From Eudromia elegans (lineage: Eukaryota; Chordata; Aves; Tinamiformes; Tinamidae): a stretch of DNA of 64,000 bases. The stretch is taken from positions 1,480,356-1,544,355 of the forward strand of contig PTEX01000192.1 in NCBI GenBank assembly GCA_003342815.1. The letters run 5' to 3'. The notes under the pieces were generated by a model, which saw only the letters and a list, made by a program, of their open reading frames with translations, made no database searches and had not been told where the DNA came from. The translations under genes and the position numbers were made by a program. Below, piece after piece: positions 1-15,690 of this stretch (position 1 is the stretch's first letter; each line of letters begins with the position of its first letter).

Positions 1-3670
<3,670 letters not shown>

Positions 3671-4744
3671 CTGCAGCCGATAAATAAAAAAAATACACCA
3701 AAAAGTTAATCGTGAATTATGAAATGGATTACATGATGATCATCTTGCAATAAACACGATTACAAGGAAAATTTTGTTAACCTAGAGCAATCCAATTTGT
3801 ATTCAGCAGTATGTTTACTTATGGTTAAACAGCAATAAATTAAAAAGTGTGGTGTATTAGACCTTCTTTCATATCACATAATCTATATATAAAACAAAAC
3901 ACAAAACAGTAAAAATTATCAAACCAAGAGGAAATGACTGGGCTGTCAAACTCGTTATAAGAGGTCACTTAATTCACACCCTAAAATCTGGGAAAAAAAA
4001 AAGAAAGTCATCATAGCCTGAGATCCCCACAACCTCCTGTATTGGTTCATATCCATTAAAAACAGCTTCAGTAGTGACCAACTCTGCCACTTTGTGTTAG
4101 CATGACCTCCGAGAGCAGCAAACAGCAGCATCCACAGTTACAATAAAGTTCTCACAATGCTACTTTTACATTTTTACATCGATTTAAAAGAAACCATTTC
4201 GTCTGCAGTCGTGTGCAGAACTGTTTTCTCGGGGATGATAAACATATTGGAACAATTCCATTCTCCGTAGCACGCTAAAACCCAACAGGACCAAAGTGCT
4301 TCTGATGGCATTTACCCATCTAACCAACCTTGAGTGGAAACATAATGAGCATCTGGCTTTGTTTACAAATTTTCCAGAAGCTCCAGGCAATGAGTACAGA
4401 GAAGTCATAAATCGCCTACAGCTCCGCTACAGGCACAGAGTCCCTTTTTAAAAGCTTAACAAAGCATTCTGATCGCTGAACAACTTTCTTCCAGTGCCGC
4501 CACTTTCTGAATGAAAAAGAAAAATAAAAGAGACTGATCTGACTGCTACCAATATATATAAATAACTTATTTTTAGTTCTGCATCCTAAAAAGGAACTCT
4601 GTGGTAGGCATGATACCTACAGCTAGCAGAAATGTAACTTCAGTAACCCAAAATAATAATAATAAAAAAGCAAAGACACGACACCACCATCTGTGCAATG
4701 TTAAAGACAAGAACTTCAGTATTAGAAGGAACCTTCCACTCCAA

Positions 4745-5130
4745 TTCACCACGGCTGAGGCGACGCCGGCAGCCTCCTGGCCGCGCGAACGCCGCCGAGG
4801 AGCGCGCGGCGCCCGCGTGCACTCGCGTGCGAGCGCTGCCGGCTCAGCAGGCACGCACCCGCCGCGGGCACTGGGAACGGAGGTACAGCACGCTGCCGAT
4901 AAGGAGACAGCCCAACTCTACAGCCGCCTCCCGTTCCACACGGCTCCTCCCGTTCCACACGGCTCCTCCCGTTCCACACGGCTCGTCTTCCCGGCTGTTT
5001 TAAAAACAATCACCCGAGGCAGGGAGCACAGACGAGGCTCCGTGACACGGCCCAGCCAGGCTCCGGCCCCAGGAAGCCTCACACAGCGACACGGTTGGCA
5101 CCGGGCCCTGTCATGGCGCCGTGCACAAGG
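4745..5130. promoter_or_regulatory. CpG-rich patch, possible alternative ZMYND11 promoter
   Basis: By hand count there are about 45 CpGs in about 370 bp, in a window that is otherwise CpG-poor. The patch lies about 1.1 kb upstream (minus-strand sense) of the first coding exon, where an internal promoter with a short first exon would fit. A possible minus-strand donor (CTGT|GTGAGG) is at about 5079-5084, but I cannot show that it is used. The patch contains the 19-bp triplication listed separately. It could instead be an orphan intragenic island. Confidence 0.5.
4927..4983. repeat. 19-bp tandem repeat, three perfect copies
   Basis: The unit CCTCCCGTTCCACACGGCT occurs at 4927-4945, 4946-4964 and 4965-4983 with no mismatch between copies. 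It lies inside the CpG-rich patch and contains two CpGs per copy. Perfect identity suggests recent expansion or ongoing homogenisation, so copy number may vary between individuals. Confidence 0.95.
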
Positions 5131-5519
5131 CCTCCCTCCTCCCCGCTTTCCTCCCCTTTCCACATGGGCCTCCTCTGATGTCTGCAACTGCCTTCAGGGA
5201 GCCTGGGACGGCTCCCTGGCGACAACAATACCACAGTAATTTTAGTTTTTTCAAAAAGCCTACGCCATTTTTGCAGTATTTCCACCTTAAAACAGTCTGG
5301 TGAAGACAGAACATCAGGAGCCCTCATTTCACACTGAGGAAAGCGAGGCAGAAGTTGTGTCGTGTTTCTTCCTGCTTGTCACACGTCTCCGCACTGCACT
5401 CCCGCCCAAATCTTATCAGTTTTGTGCATTATCACCCAAACCAAAAGATAACCTGTATCAGGCTGCTACTGGTCCAGAAAAAGCCTTGTAATTCTCCTTC
5501 CAAGCAAGAGAAAATGCCC

Positions 5520-5800
5520 CGGCATGCCCAGCATCCCTCCGCAGACGAAAGGCGCGAGTGCAACGGGAGGCCGGCGAGAGGCTTAAACCCGCACGGATCG
5601 CTGCGGACTCCGTGCAGGAGAGCGGGTATCCGCACCCTGGGCACGTGAAAACGCGCAGGAACCTGCGACTCGGAGGCCACGCAGCAAAAGCGGCTGCTCC
5701 ATCCCTGCAGTGCTGCAAAGAATTAAGTGACGACTCCGGAGACGCTTTAAAACCACGACACCGAAACGCACGCTCGCGTACGCACGGTTCTCCTCTGCTC
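5520..5800. promoter_or_regulatory. Second CpG-rich lobe upstream of ZMYND11 coding exon
   Basis: Another CpG-dense block (roughly 35 CpGs by hand count) is separated from the 4745-5130 patch by about 390 bp of mixed sequence. It ends in a CpG-dense segment containing CGCTCGCGTACGCACGG at about 5772-5788. Together the two lobes resemble one ageing CpG island. No exon can be assigned to it. Confidence 0.45.
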
Positions 5801-7090
5801 TTCCATTACAGAAGTCACTTCGATATAAACTAAACACGACCTTCCAGCTTGCGACTTGCAAGGCATCATGTTTGCTTAGCCACAAAATTATTTGTGTAGG
5901 GCCTTTTTAATTTGATTCATGCCATTTCTGTCATCCAGAAGCTCACAAGCTTATAGATATAGGATGTAGCTTCTTTAAGGTTGAAAACCCTTAAAGAAAT
6001 GTTGGCAAACAAACAAATCACTCAACGTGCTAAGGATTTGTATTAGCGGGATGTGTTTTTTGGAGTTTCACAGGCACCCATAGGACATGCACAATATTCT
6101 TTCCCAAAAAAGCAAAGTTTTGGGTGGCTGGCACACAATCGTACATGTTTAGGCCAGACATCAATCTACAGCAAGGCCTGGAGCAAATCATTCACCTTCT
6201 CACTTTTCAACTCTTTTACCTATTCCTTATCTAACCCGAGTAAGGTTTTAACATCCTTTAACTCCCTCTGAAATCGTCTATGTACATTAGTGCATACACT
6301 CTATTGTATTGCTCAAGAGCAAAGTATTACCCTGATTTCTCAATACTGAGGAACAGTGAGCACAGAATTGCCCTCGTCAAGATAAGCACCATGGTTATAA
6401 GCACTAGGCGAAGCACTCAGCAAGGCGTGCGCTGCTGGGCACTGGCAACGTTACAGTGGCAGCAAACCAGATTTTCAGGACAGAAATGCTACGAGCCATG
6501 GCATACACACTCGGCCAAATCAAAGGTCGTACACCCATGTTTCTGGAGAATTGAATACCTGCATCAGAACTCAAAATCACCTTTGCAACACATCTAGGGA
6601 TCAGGCAGCAGGAACCTCCTGACCTATTGTTTGCATCTAGATTAGTATATGAGTAAAACATTAGACACGTTAGACCAGATAGTACATTGACATATGCTGT
6701 CGCACACTGCGCTCAGCTGCAGACTGTCTATAGCTGTAAAGGCAGTCAAATCTTGCAAGGCTTGAGCTGTTAAACACCATCTCCCAAGCAAATTACACTG
6801 CCCTGGAAGTCTAACTGCCCAGCTGCAGTTCGCACTAGGCAGATGGTCTTGTAGTCAGCCCCTCTTTGATGGGGGCTGCTAATTAAGAGCTGACAAGCAA
6901 CAGCTTGTTAAACCTCCTGTAAGTACCTGACCATAGGTGAGGATACCTGTGGCCCTAGTCCCTTCCTGGGCAAAGTCAAACAGGTTAAACTCCATCCCTG
7001 GAACTGTTTGGTTGAGACGTGGTATGCAGCTAATTGCAACTGAGAGGTGATTTAAGAAGCTGCTCCTTGCTCAGCAGCTAGTTTCTGTCT

Positions 7091-7206
7091 CTCAGCCCTA
7101 GGTCCTTGTGGCTTCCAATTACTTTGTTCACACAATACAGCAGAAAGATTTCAGGCTCAACAGGGAGAAGACTCTATAGACTCAGGCCTACGTTTTTGTG
7201 GCTTTT
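7091..7206. repeat. Imperfect direct repeat, about 26 bp, 90 bp apart
   Basis: CTCAGCCCTAGGTCCTTGTG at 7091 and CTCAGGCCTACGTTTTTGTG at 7181 continue for a few more bases each and match at about 20 of 26 positions. They sit in a GC-balanced block (about 6690-7260) that stands out from its AT-rich surroundings and might be an old unrecognised interspersed repeat. I cannot assign it to a family. Confidence 0.4.
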
Positions 7207-10199
7207 CGTGCCGTGAGACAGGCTGAATCTGGGAGGCTAAAAAATTTAGACAAGGACCCATGTACCCATTTATATGCACTTTATTATGTGGCACACTCTA
7301 GTATTTCTTAAAATGTTACTTTTTTATAGTCAGAATAAACTGTGTGTATCAGTCACACAAGTAATTCCAAATGTTAAGCGCTTTGTTCTTGTATTAAATA
7401 GGACTTTCCTATTAAAGTCTAAATTACAAATTTGGGAGTAGAGGTAGAGTTTGGGTTCTGGAACTTTATATAAATCTGAAGTTCTGGAAATTTATAGTTT
7501 ACAATTAAAATTGCTATTATAGTCAATCTTTCATCACTTGTTTAATGGGAGGGTACATTCTACAGCACTTCCCTCCTAGAAGAGTGAAAAACAAAAGCAG
7601 TAACCACTCTGTTTTCACACACATCAGTGTACATGTGAAAGCTGTTTGCCTGAGCATCAATGGAGGCAATATAAGTGTGGAAAAACAAGATGAAGTTTAA
7701 CTTCAGGTCTGCCTTCCCAGAGATACAGACCTCATCACGTGGGCAGAAGCTGCTAGACTGAGGAGGAAGGTCTTGGCAGGAGTAATCCTGCATTTTGCTC
7801 ACCGCTTAGTTGCCTTCCCGAGTGTGTAATTTTGTAAGAGTAACTGAAGGATTAGCTGGGCACCTGTTAGCAGCAGAGGATTCGCTTCCACAATAAGCAG
7901 CTACTTTAGAGCATTAGAAAAATAGGTAGGAAAAAAAAAAAAAAAAAGAAAAAAGAGCAAGAAGTAACAAATGGTTGTGACAAAAATAAGCAGAAAATCA
8001 CCTGAATTAGTCTTATTTTTTGATTTTTGTTTAATAAAAGTTACCAAATTCTTAAGTGAATCTTTTCAGATTAAGAGATTGGTTTATGCTGTAATGCTAC
8101 AATTTTTTAAGTTATTCATCAGAACTGATATTAAAGATTTTCTGATGTTGTGTCATACAGGAAAAAAACCCCTTTGAATTTCATAGTTCCACTAACGTGC
8201 AAAGCCTATTCAAAACATAAATTCATTACATAATTATCCTAAATATTTCCCTTAAGTGAAACAATCGGGTGTCATACACAACCCAGCTTTTACTTTCTAA
8301 ATCTGTAACCTGGACAGCCTGCAAGTCGAGTGAGGCTTTGCAGAGCTCCACAAAGCGCAGCAGGGACAGGGAACGCGACTAGAGCAATGCAAAACCGCAG
8401 TGCTCTGCTTCGTTCTCTTTGCAATTACTTTTTAAACTCAGTTCACAGCATACAGGAGACTCTCTGCTGTTACCTTGCAGCATTCCAGGATGGCAGGAAG
8501 CCAGCAGAGCCGAGGACACTACAGAATTACAGGCCTCAAGAAGATTTGTGCTACACATATGGGAACGCTCTACTTTAATTCCCTGTTTACTTCATTTGTA
8601 TGGTATTTAGTCCAAAATCATTAAGTGTACTTCACTGAGGCTAAGGCATGTAAGACTGAGTTTTTTTTAAGCTCAGATATTCTGAATCATCTACTTACAA
8701 AGAGTTCAACTATTGCTTTTGAAACCAAACCTGGAACTTCTTATTTACTAAACTCATCCCACTAAAGAGAACTTGACACAAACGAGCTTGAAGCATCAAG
8801 GCCTTCAATCCCAAAAGAGAATTTAAGAAAGTGATGAGTAAGTGTAAACAGGGTGTAACAAAACCTGAGATGCTACATCAGCAACAGCTGCCAAGAAAGA
8901 CAGAATAATAGGTATACAACCCCAATAAGGCTGTCAGAGCAGTTTTGTTTGCCATCTAATATAAATCTATGTTCAGGGGTAAAATGTTATCCTCAGTCCA
9001 GCTATCAAAGAATAGTCTAGAAAACCACAAACGATAGCAAATGCCTTCCTCAAAATTGGAGGCAATCTCTCCTTTGTTCCCATCTGGAGTACTGACTGGA
9101 TAAAACTTTAACTAACAATGTAGGATTGCAGAAAAAAGAACCGAAGTGCCAAGGAAAGCAAAACAGTCAAAGGAACTAAAAGCAAAGAGCCAAATTTTTG
9201 ATTGATAAAGTAGCTGCACTAATTATAGTTGACAACTTTTTTTTTTTTTCATACCGGTCAGAATGTTTTTACTCTAGGCAACGTATCTCCATAAGCTGAA
9301 GCAGGCATTAGTTCTGCTGAAGATTTATCTCAGTACAATTTTTCATGTGCACATTTATCCTATAAATCAAAGTGTATTTTCCTTAACACTTCAGGCTTAT
9401 AATATGCATTTAATATATGTAAAACAACCTCTTTTTTGCAGCCAGTAATAAAATAAGGCTACATAGGAGCAGTGAGAGAAGAACCACGCAAGCTTTTGTC
9501 AACCTATAAGAAAGTACCACCCCTGAAAATGCACACACTCTTCCTGTATTTAGAGAATTTCTCCAATAAATGCAGTTTCAATTTAAAAAGAATAAAGAAA
9601 AAGGCATTTTAGTGTGGTTTGGTTAGGGCTTAATTAATGAAATTAAGTTACACTAAATAAAGAGTTCCCACAGTGGAGCCTGCACTAGTATAAACTGGTT
9701 TAAAAATACAGCACTCGTTAAATTGGTGCAACTTTCTCATGGAGATAAGCTCAGCTGGCATAGTAACAAAGCCCCTTATTTCCAGGACGATGAGGCACTG
9801 GTATTAAACGGCCTTGATGTCCTTCCTTTCCTGAAGACAGGAAGAGAAATTGTTCAGAGAAATTTCCTGTACAGAAGACAGCTCAGCACGACTAACTTCA
9901 CCCTCGCTAGGTTACAGATGGTTCACACAAGGTGTAGGAAACCATCTCACGTGCTTCTCATGGGGCAGAGAAAAGAGGGGAAAAAAAAGGAAAAAAAAAA
10001 GAGATGAGCTCTTCATATCGGTTTGCTTGGGGAGCTACCAGTGAATAAGAGGAGCACCCAAATCCGCAGTGCTCCAGCAGCAGAGCTGGGCTCCCCTGGG
10101 CACACAAGCACGTTAGCATGACTCAGCCTAAGAGGCTTAAGCTAACACGTTTTCCCTTCCATTTGCCACAGACTAAGAGCATGACCAGGGTCAGTTACA

Positions 10200-10720
10200 G
10201 AAGATTAGACGACACGTGGTAACAGGATCATGCGTCTGAACCCACACTGCACACAAATGCTGCCTTTCCGCGGTTCTGCTACGCCCACCACTAAACTCCG
10301 GATTTTCCAAAGTTGCCCGAAGCTAAAACATGGAAAGGTGCTTGAGGAAAAGCAGCAGAAATAGTCCACACTGTACAAGCCCTTAATAAATGGATACTCC
10401 GTGTCCGTCTGCTTGGCTGTGCAGAGCATGGACGATTAACTTGGCTATGCACCCCGAGCCGGCTCCCAGGCCACCGGGACCGTAACAAGGGCATCTGTGT
10501 CCAACGAAGGCTCATGGTGAGGGCTGGAACCTCGTTCTGGGTAATCAAACAGCTGCCACGTGGATTGTGCAACTCTCTGTGACACGAGCTTCCTGTGGAA
10601 GGCGTCTTCGAAAACGCAAGGAAACACAAATGAGAAGCCCAGAGCATCCTCCAAAAGCCATCCTTCAATCAGCAGCTTTCCTCCGGCTCTAAAAGCCAAG
10701 GGTTTTCCTGCAAGTCTCAA
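10200..10720. other. CpG-enriched intronic patch
   Basis: GC and CpG content is visibly higher than in the flanks, and long open frames appear on the minus strand for that reason. No splice-bounded coding exon or known motif is recognised. It may be a decayed CpG island or an enhancer; the sequence does not decide. Confidence 0.35.
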
Positions 10721-10723
10721 TTG

Positions 10724-10747
10724 ACCTGATGTAACACCTGATGTAAC
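10724..10747. repeat. 12-bp perfect tandem duplication
   Basis: ACCTGATGTAAC is present twice in direct succession, at 10724-10735 and 10736-10747. The two copies are identical. No function is inferred. Confidence 0.9.
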
Positions 10748-12107
10748 CGCAATAAGTAAGGTGCATTAATTACGGTACAATGACATACGTAAATGATTTT
10801 TTTCACAACATATTAGCAGGAAACGTAATTCCACACAAAGCTTACTTCATTCTAAACAATCAGAAAAAGATTCTTTATCTTGCTTTAGATAAGAAATTCC
10901 TTAGATTCTTTATATTTCTTTAGGTAATGATTCTAAGATTCTTTTCTAGTTGAAAGACTGAGGAATGTGTGGCGAAGAAGTAAATGATGAAAAAAATGTC
11001 GATTCCTTTCAGATTATGCAAGATCTATTGGTAAAATGGGGAGCCGATATTGACTTTTTGCAGATGTAACCCGAGCCTCCAAATGACTGTTATTCTTTCC
11101 TTCTGAAATGCACATTAACAGCCAGTAGCTTCACAAACCCAACTTTAATTGTGCTGCTAGGACTCTGACTTAGACCTCACATATTTGTGAAAACTGTTTC
11201 TCCGCCGGGCTGCATTTTTATTGACGAAAGGTGGCTGAATCAATTCTTGTTGCTCCTTAACAAAAATGAAGTCTGCCTGAACCTGTTTCTTTCAAAGTTA
11301 TTCTCTTTGACCTCTCCCTCTCTCTAAACAAAAGCAGAACCACAGAGCGTCTCAAGCTGCTCATACTGACCCATTTGCAGCGCGAGTATTAGGGAGGCAA
11401 GACCATTTTCCTCCAGAAGTGAGGCCACAAGAAACATTAGCCCTGAGGACACTCTCTTGCCAACAGTTATTTTGGGGAAAAATTATATACAAAGAAAAGA
11501 AATGCAATTCCAAACCAAACTGTCAAGCTAAAGATGTCAGAGCTCACGAAACTTGTAAACCAGCAGAAAAGCACTCCAAACTTAAGAGAGTTAATACACG
11601 TTGATCTGTAATACAGGTAAAATGAGCCGTAGATAAACACTGGCAAAGCTCACGGCTTTTATAGCAGTAATCAAAAGAAACTTGAAGGCGGGGAAGAGAG
11701 CAAACTGTAAAACCTGAGCTTCAGATCCTGCTCCTGAAATTCAAGGTGACTGCAGAAGTAACAGAGGGGACGTCCAGGCAACGCTCCCCCAGCTCTGGGG
11801 CACTTCGTTAGCAGGACGAGCAGAAAGAACTTGGAGAGCCTTGGAGAAAGAGAAGCCCTTCCCAAGCTCGCCCCTCGCTTTAGCTTTTCTTTCCCTTGTT
11901 TTTTTTGGCAGCGGATTTCCTATCTTGGGCATGGGCATGCAGCTTAAACTGCACTCTTGCTCCCTCTTACACAGCGCATACACATACTGATTAATCATAC
12001 AAACTGCATTCGAGCTTTTCTTTCACCGTGCCCCAAACCAGGTCTATCACTACCCCTTAGTGGAGCCTTCATCTCTCCAGTTACTTCAAACTTTAATTTG
12101 GTATTTT

Positions 12108-12153
12108 CCTTTTTTTTCTCTTTTTTTTTCTTTTTTTTATTATTATTATTATT
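12108..12153. repeat. Poly-pyrimidine tract followed by (ATT)n
   Basis: A T-rich run broken by single C residues leads into five ATT units at 12139-12153. This is simple low-complexity sequence within the putative intron. Confidence 0.9.
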
Positions 12154-14945
12154 AAATCAAAGCAGGTGATTTATTTTGCTCCTTTTTCCTTACATCAGAT
12201 GGCCCTGAACTCTCCCCCCACAATGTTCGTGTTTGGACAAGGATGCAGCTTGCCTAGAGGACAATCCACAAACATGTGAGCACAGCAGTTTTCATGGAAA
12301 CCGATATACAACGATAAACAACAGGACTCAGAGCTAAACAGATCCTTAAACTAGAAAACAGCTGAGCATAATCATGACCCTTTTTTTTTTTCTTTGCTGC
12401 AGAAGTTGATAAATGAAAAGTGGAAAAATGGTAAAAAGGAAGTTTCAAAAAACAAAAGACCTAAAGGAGAAATTCAATGCCAAATGATTTTAAAAATTAA
12501 AATTTACCAAAGAAACCAATCTGCGCCATGTGTCAGCCAATCTCAGCCCAACATGTGTCTCAGATGAACACGTTGCTGTTAATTCAAACGACACCAGCAA
12601 CCCAGGACAACAGCTTATACCCAGAAAACTGCAGCGAAAACTGCAAGAAAACTTATACCCAGATACACTGGGTACACTGCAGCGTATCATCTCTCTCCCA
12701 CAAGCTGTGGGAAACGAGGAGCAGCACAGGGGAACACAGCACTTCGTTTTCCAGCCGACTCCTGGTGCATGGCAAGGGCTGGCACACGGGCAGACCCGCC
12801 CTGGCTCAGGACGTGCTGCCTGCGACTAAACTCGTGAACTGCTGCAGCTGCTTCTTTCACCAGTTCTGGTGGGAGTTCCCTTTTGATCCTTTTTCTGCTA
12901 ACTAAGATTCTCAGATTCTTCCAAGTCTTATTTCTCATCTTCTCTCATCTGAAGCCAATTTATAACCTTTTTTTAAGAAACAAACAAAAATTACTGTCAA
13001 AACTTTCTGAGGACCAGTTGTGGGTGAACTGGCTTTTGCACTTTGTTGTTACTAAGCATCACTTTCACATCTTCATGACAATTTTTGCACTGTCTGCTCT
13101 ATATTACTTTCAGAAGAAGCAACCTGTTGTCACCAGTGTACCAGATGCACATGCACAGCATGTGCCAGAGCGACGGCTCAGGGAGACAGAAGAGGTCCAG
13201 CTCTGCAGGACTGCCTCATCTGTACATGTTCAGCCTCCCCTGTGGCAGGTGCATCTAAACCTATTTCTTCAGCCCCTCATGATGTATATAGAGCAGATGA
13301 CCAAGTCCCTCAGGGAGGAAATTACTTCCTGAAAACTCAAGAGCTCTTCCTGCTCTGTCATTATCTAGGATGGAAGTTTATTAAAGGCAATGGGACCAGA
13401 CTGCTCCCTTCTCAGCCACTTCCTTCAGGCACAGAAACAGAGGATTAAGGACTTTGTCAGCAGAAGTAGCACGTCATTTTCAGATGATTTCAGTTATTCC
13501 TCTGCCTGTGTTTTGATTTTACTCCTTTAGACCAGAACACATAAGCAGCCCAGAGCTCTGACACAGAAGGTTAACCCTACAGCACGAGGAGAACTCATGA
13601 AATACTCAAAATTATTTCTCTGCTTTTCTCTGACAGCACTGAATACTGCCAGCTCTGGGACCCCTAATAAAACGTAAAGCCCAGCAAAAGTCTAAATCTA
13701 CACTCAGCTTAATATAAACTTCAGAAGAAAGCATCATTCACAAAATACAGCTTCTTAGAGTGATTGTGCTGGAAATCACAAACTTTTTCTGCGTGAACCA
13801 AAGGAATTTGAAGCAATAGTACTGTAACATTACCATGCTATAATGAAGGGCAAGCCCTTCTGGCACTCTCTGGCTCTGCAGGAAGACCGAAGGCCACTAC
13901 CAAAATCAGAGCCCAACATATGAAACTAGCTCTAGAAAGAAAGGCAGGATTCTAATATTAAAGTTCGAGGCCATCCTGGCTGGCACAATTCCTATGGAGG
14001 CAGAGGATTTTTAATTTCAAAACAAGTCATTGTTTTCACCACTGGAATAATGTCCTCAGCAAAGCTTGAGGGTATTCGTTCTTATGAAAGTTTTATAGCA
14101 ACCTGACAACCCTCACCCCTTCCTCAGCCACTGACTTGAAGCTTGGATTTTCAATATCATTTTCTGCAGGAAATTGAGAAAATAAAATGCGAGACTTCTG
14201 GCAGCTTTTCCAATCAATACCGTATTTTGTCACGTGATATTCCTGAATCCTAGAGAGGAGATAGGCAGCCTGCTCTGCCGCCAAAGCTGCTCCTTGGGCT
14301 GCCAAGTGGATGCCGAGGCCTGAAATTGTCCACAAAGGAGTTTATGAACCTGGAAGGCCAGATCCTCTCATTCCAAAGGGTCACCACGCAGGGAAGGGTT
14401 ATTTTTCTTGCAGGCATATAACTCTTATTCTCACGTATGCTGAACCCATTTACTTAAAAAGAACCAAGCAGAAATTTAGGAAGACTTCATACAGTGATTT
14501 CCATAAAGGTTTAAGTTATGTTTCTGGTTGGGAGATTTACCTGGTAGCATTAATTCTAAAATGGTTTACAGTGGGCCTAACCCCTGCTTACATTTTCCTT
14601 GTTTCATAATTTCTAATTTCAGTGTTCACGTTGCCTTCTGGAGACTGACAAAACATACCTGAAATGAGAAGATGAGAGCTTCTCTTTGGCGTGCATAGTC
14701 TTATCGATGCTTTACGCTATCACACATATAGCTCTATATATTTCTTTCCCATATATATTTCTTTCATACAAGGCATTTAAGGAGTTTTTCCATTGTTTTC
14801 ACCTCCATTAACAGAAGTGTAAATGATCTCTGAAATGATGGAATTGGGTATAAGTAGAGAATTCAAAAGTGCTTATTCTAAAGTGAAGAAAGGTTGCAGT
14901 AGTGTTGTAGGTTGCAGTAATGTGGCCGGTTGGTTCCTATGGGTA

Positions 14946-15184
14946 CAAGTTGAAACACAGGCAGTTCCATGTCCATGTGAGGAGGAACTTCTTTCCTGTG
15001 AGGGTGACAGAGCCCTGGAACAGGCTGCCCAGAGAGGCTGTGGAGTCTCCTGCTCTGGAGATCTTCCAAAGCCGCCTGGATGCCGCCCTGTGCCCCGTGC
15101 TCTGGGTGTCCCTGCTGGAGCAGGGGGTTGGACTGGATGATCTCTAGAGGTCCCTTCCAATCCCAACCATTCTGTGATTCTGTG
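14946..15184 (+). mobile_element. CR1 LINE, 5'-truncated 3' end
   Basis: The segment matches the familiar 3' end of avian CR1: an ORF2 tail and 3' UTR with GGCTGCCCAGAGAGGCTGTG, a GGTTGGACTGGATGATCT block, GGTCCCTTCCAA, and a terminal ATTCTGTGATTCTGTG octamer repeat ending at 15184. The 5' boundary near 14946 is approximate. Only about 240 bp of a full element of roughly 4.5 kb remains, which is typical of CR1. It lies antisense to ZMYND11 in the putative first intron. Confidence 0.95.
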
Positions 15185-15399
15185 TGATATCTATTCTTCC
15201 AGTGCTGAGAAAGTCTTAACAGTGTCACCATCTTCTTTCTGTTTAAGACAGTCTGCTATTCTATTTTAAGCTTGAGATTTCCTACCAAAAGTGACTGTGG
15301 GTTTGAGACTTCACTGAGCTCCAGAGCAGAAAGTCTCCTTTTGGGGAGACGTCTCGGGCAGAGTTTGTCTGAAACGACTGTCACCTCAGTGTTCCTCCC

Positions 15400-15690
15400 T
15401 GGGAAAAGGCACTAAAGTGACCACAGGGCCTTCCTCAAAGCCCAGCTGCACGGTTGCCAAAACAGTGACTGCTAAAACAGCCTGTCCTGTCCTCATTAGA
15501 GCTCGCCCCGTCTCTGCAGCCTTCGAGCACAACCCTCCTCGGCTGCCACACACGGTAGCGGTTCGTGTCAGCCGCTGGATTCCCGCGACCCAGTTGACGA
15601 CAGATGGGCGACCAACCCAGGAGTTCAAATCCCACGAATCCACACGCAGCTCACGGGCAGCCCAGCCATCTGGCTACGGCTCTAGATAAT
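15400..15690. other. CpG-enriched intronic patch next to the CR1 fragment
   Basis: CpGs are clustered between about 15505 and 15675, and the patch ends abruptly at an AAATAAATAAATTAATAAATG-like A/T run near 15712. That boundary resembles the tail of an inserted sequence, but no family is recognised and no terminal repeats or target-site duplication were found. Confidence 0.3.

Larger units (their letters stand above)
5801..14945. other. Intronic stretch with no recognised gene
   Basis: Unique-looking, mostly AT-rich DNA within the putative first intron. It includes an A-rich tract at about 7930-7955, a T tract at about 9238-9250, a more GC-balanced block at about 6690-7260 and a CpG-enriched patch at about 10200-10720. 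An open frame of about 149 codons at 12883-13332 has no recognisable motif and I treat it as chance. Confidence 0.6.

Noticed and set aside
4601-5239. 212-codon plus-strand open frame over the internal CpG patch
   Set aside because: Includes the 19-bp triplication and CpG-rich sequence; overlapping frames on the other strand are equally open. No recognisable protein.
12883-13332. 149-codon plus-strand open frame with hydrophobic stretches
   Set aside because: Hydrophobic residues follow from T-rich codons; no known family, no promoter or splice context.
15623-15633. tRNA T-loop-like GTTCAAATCCC
   Set aside because: The flanking five bases do not form a T-stem and no acceptor stem or A box is visible.
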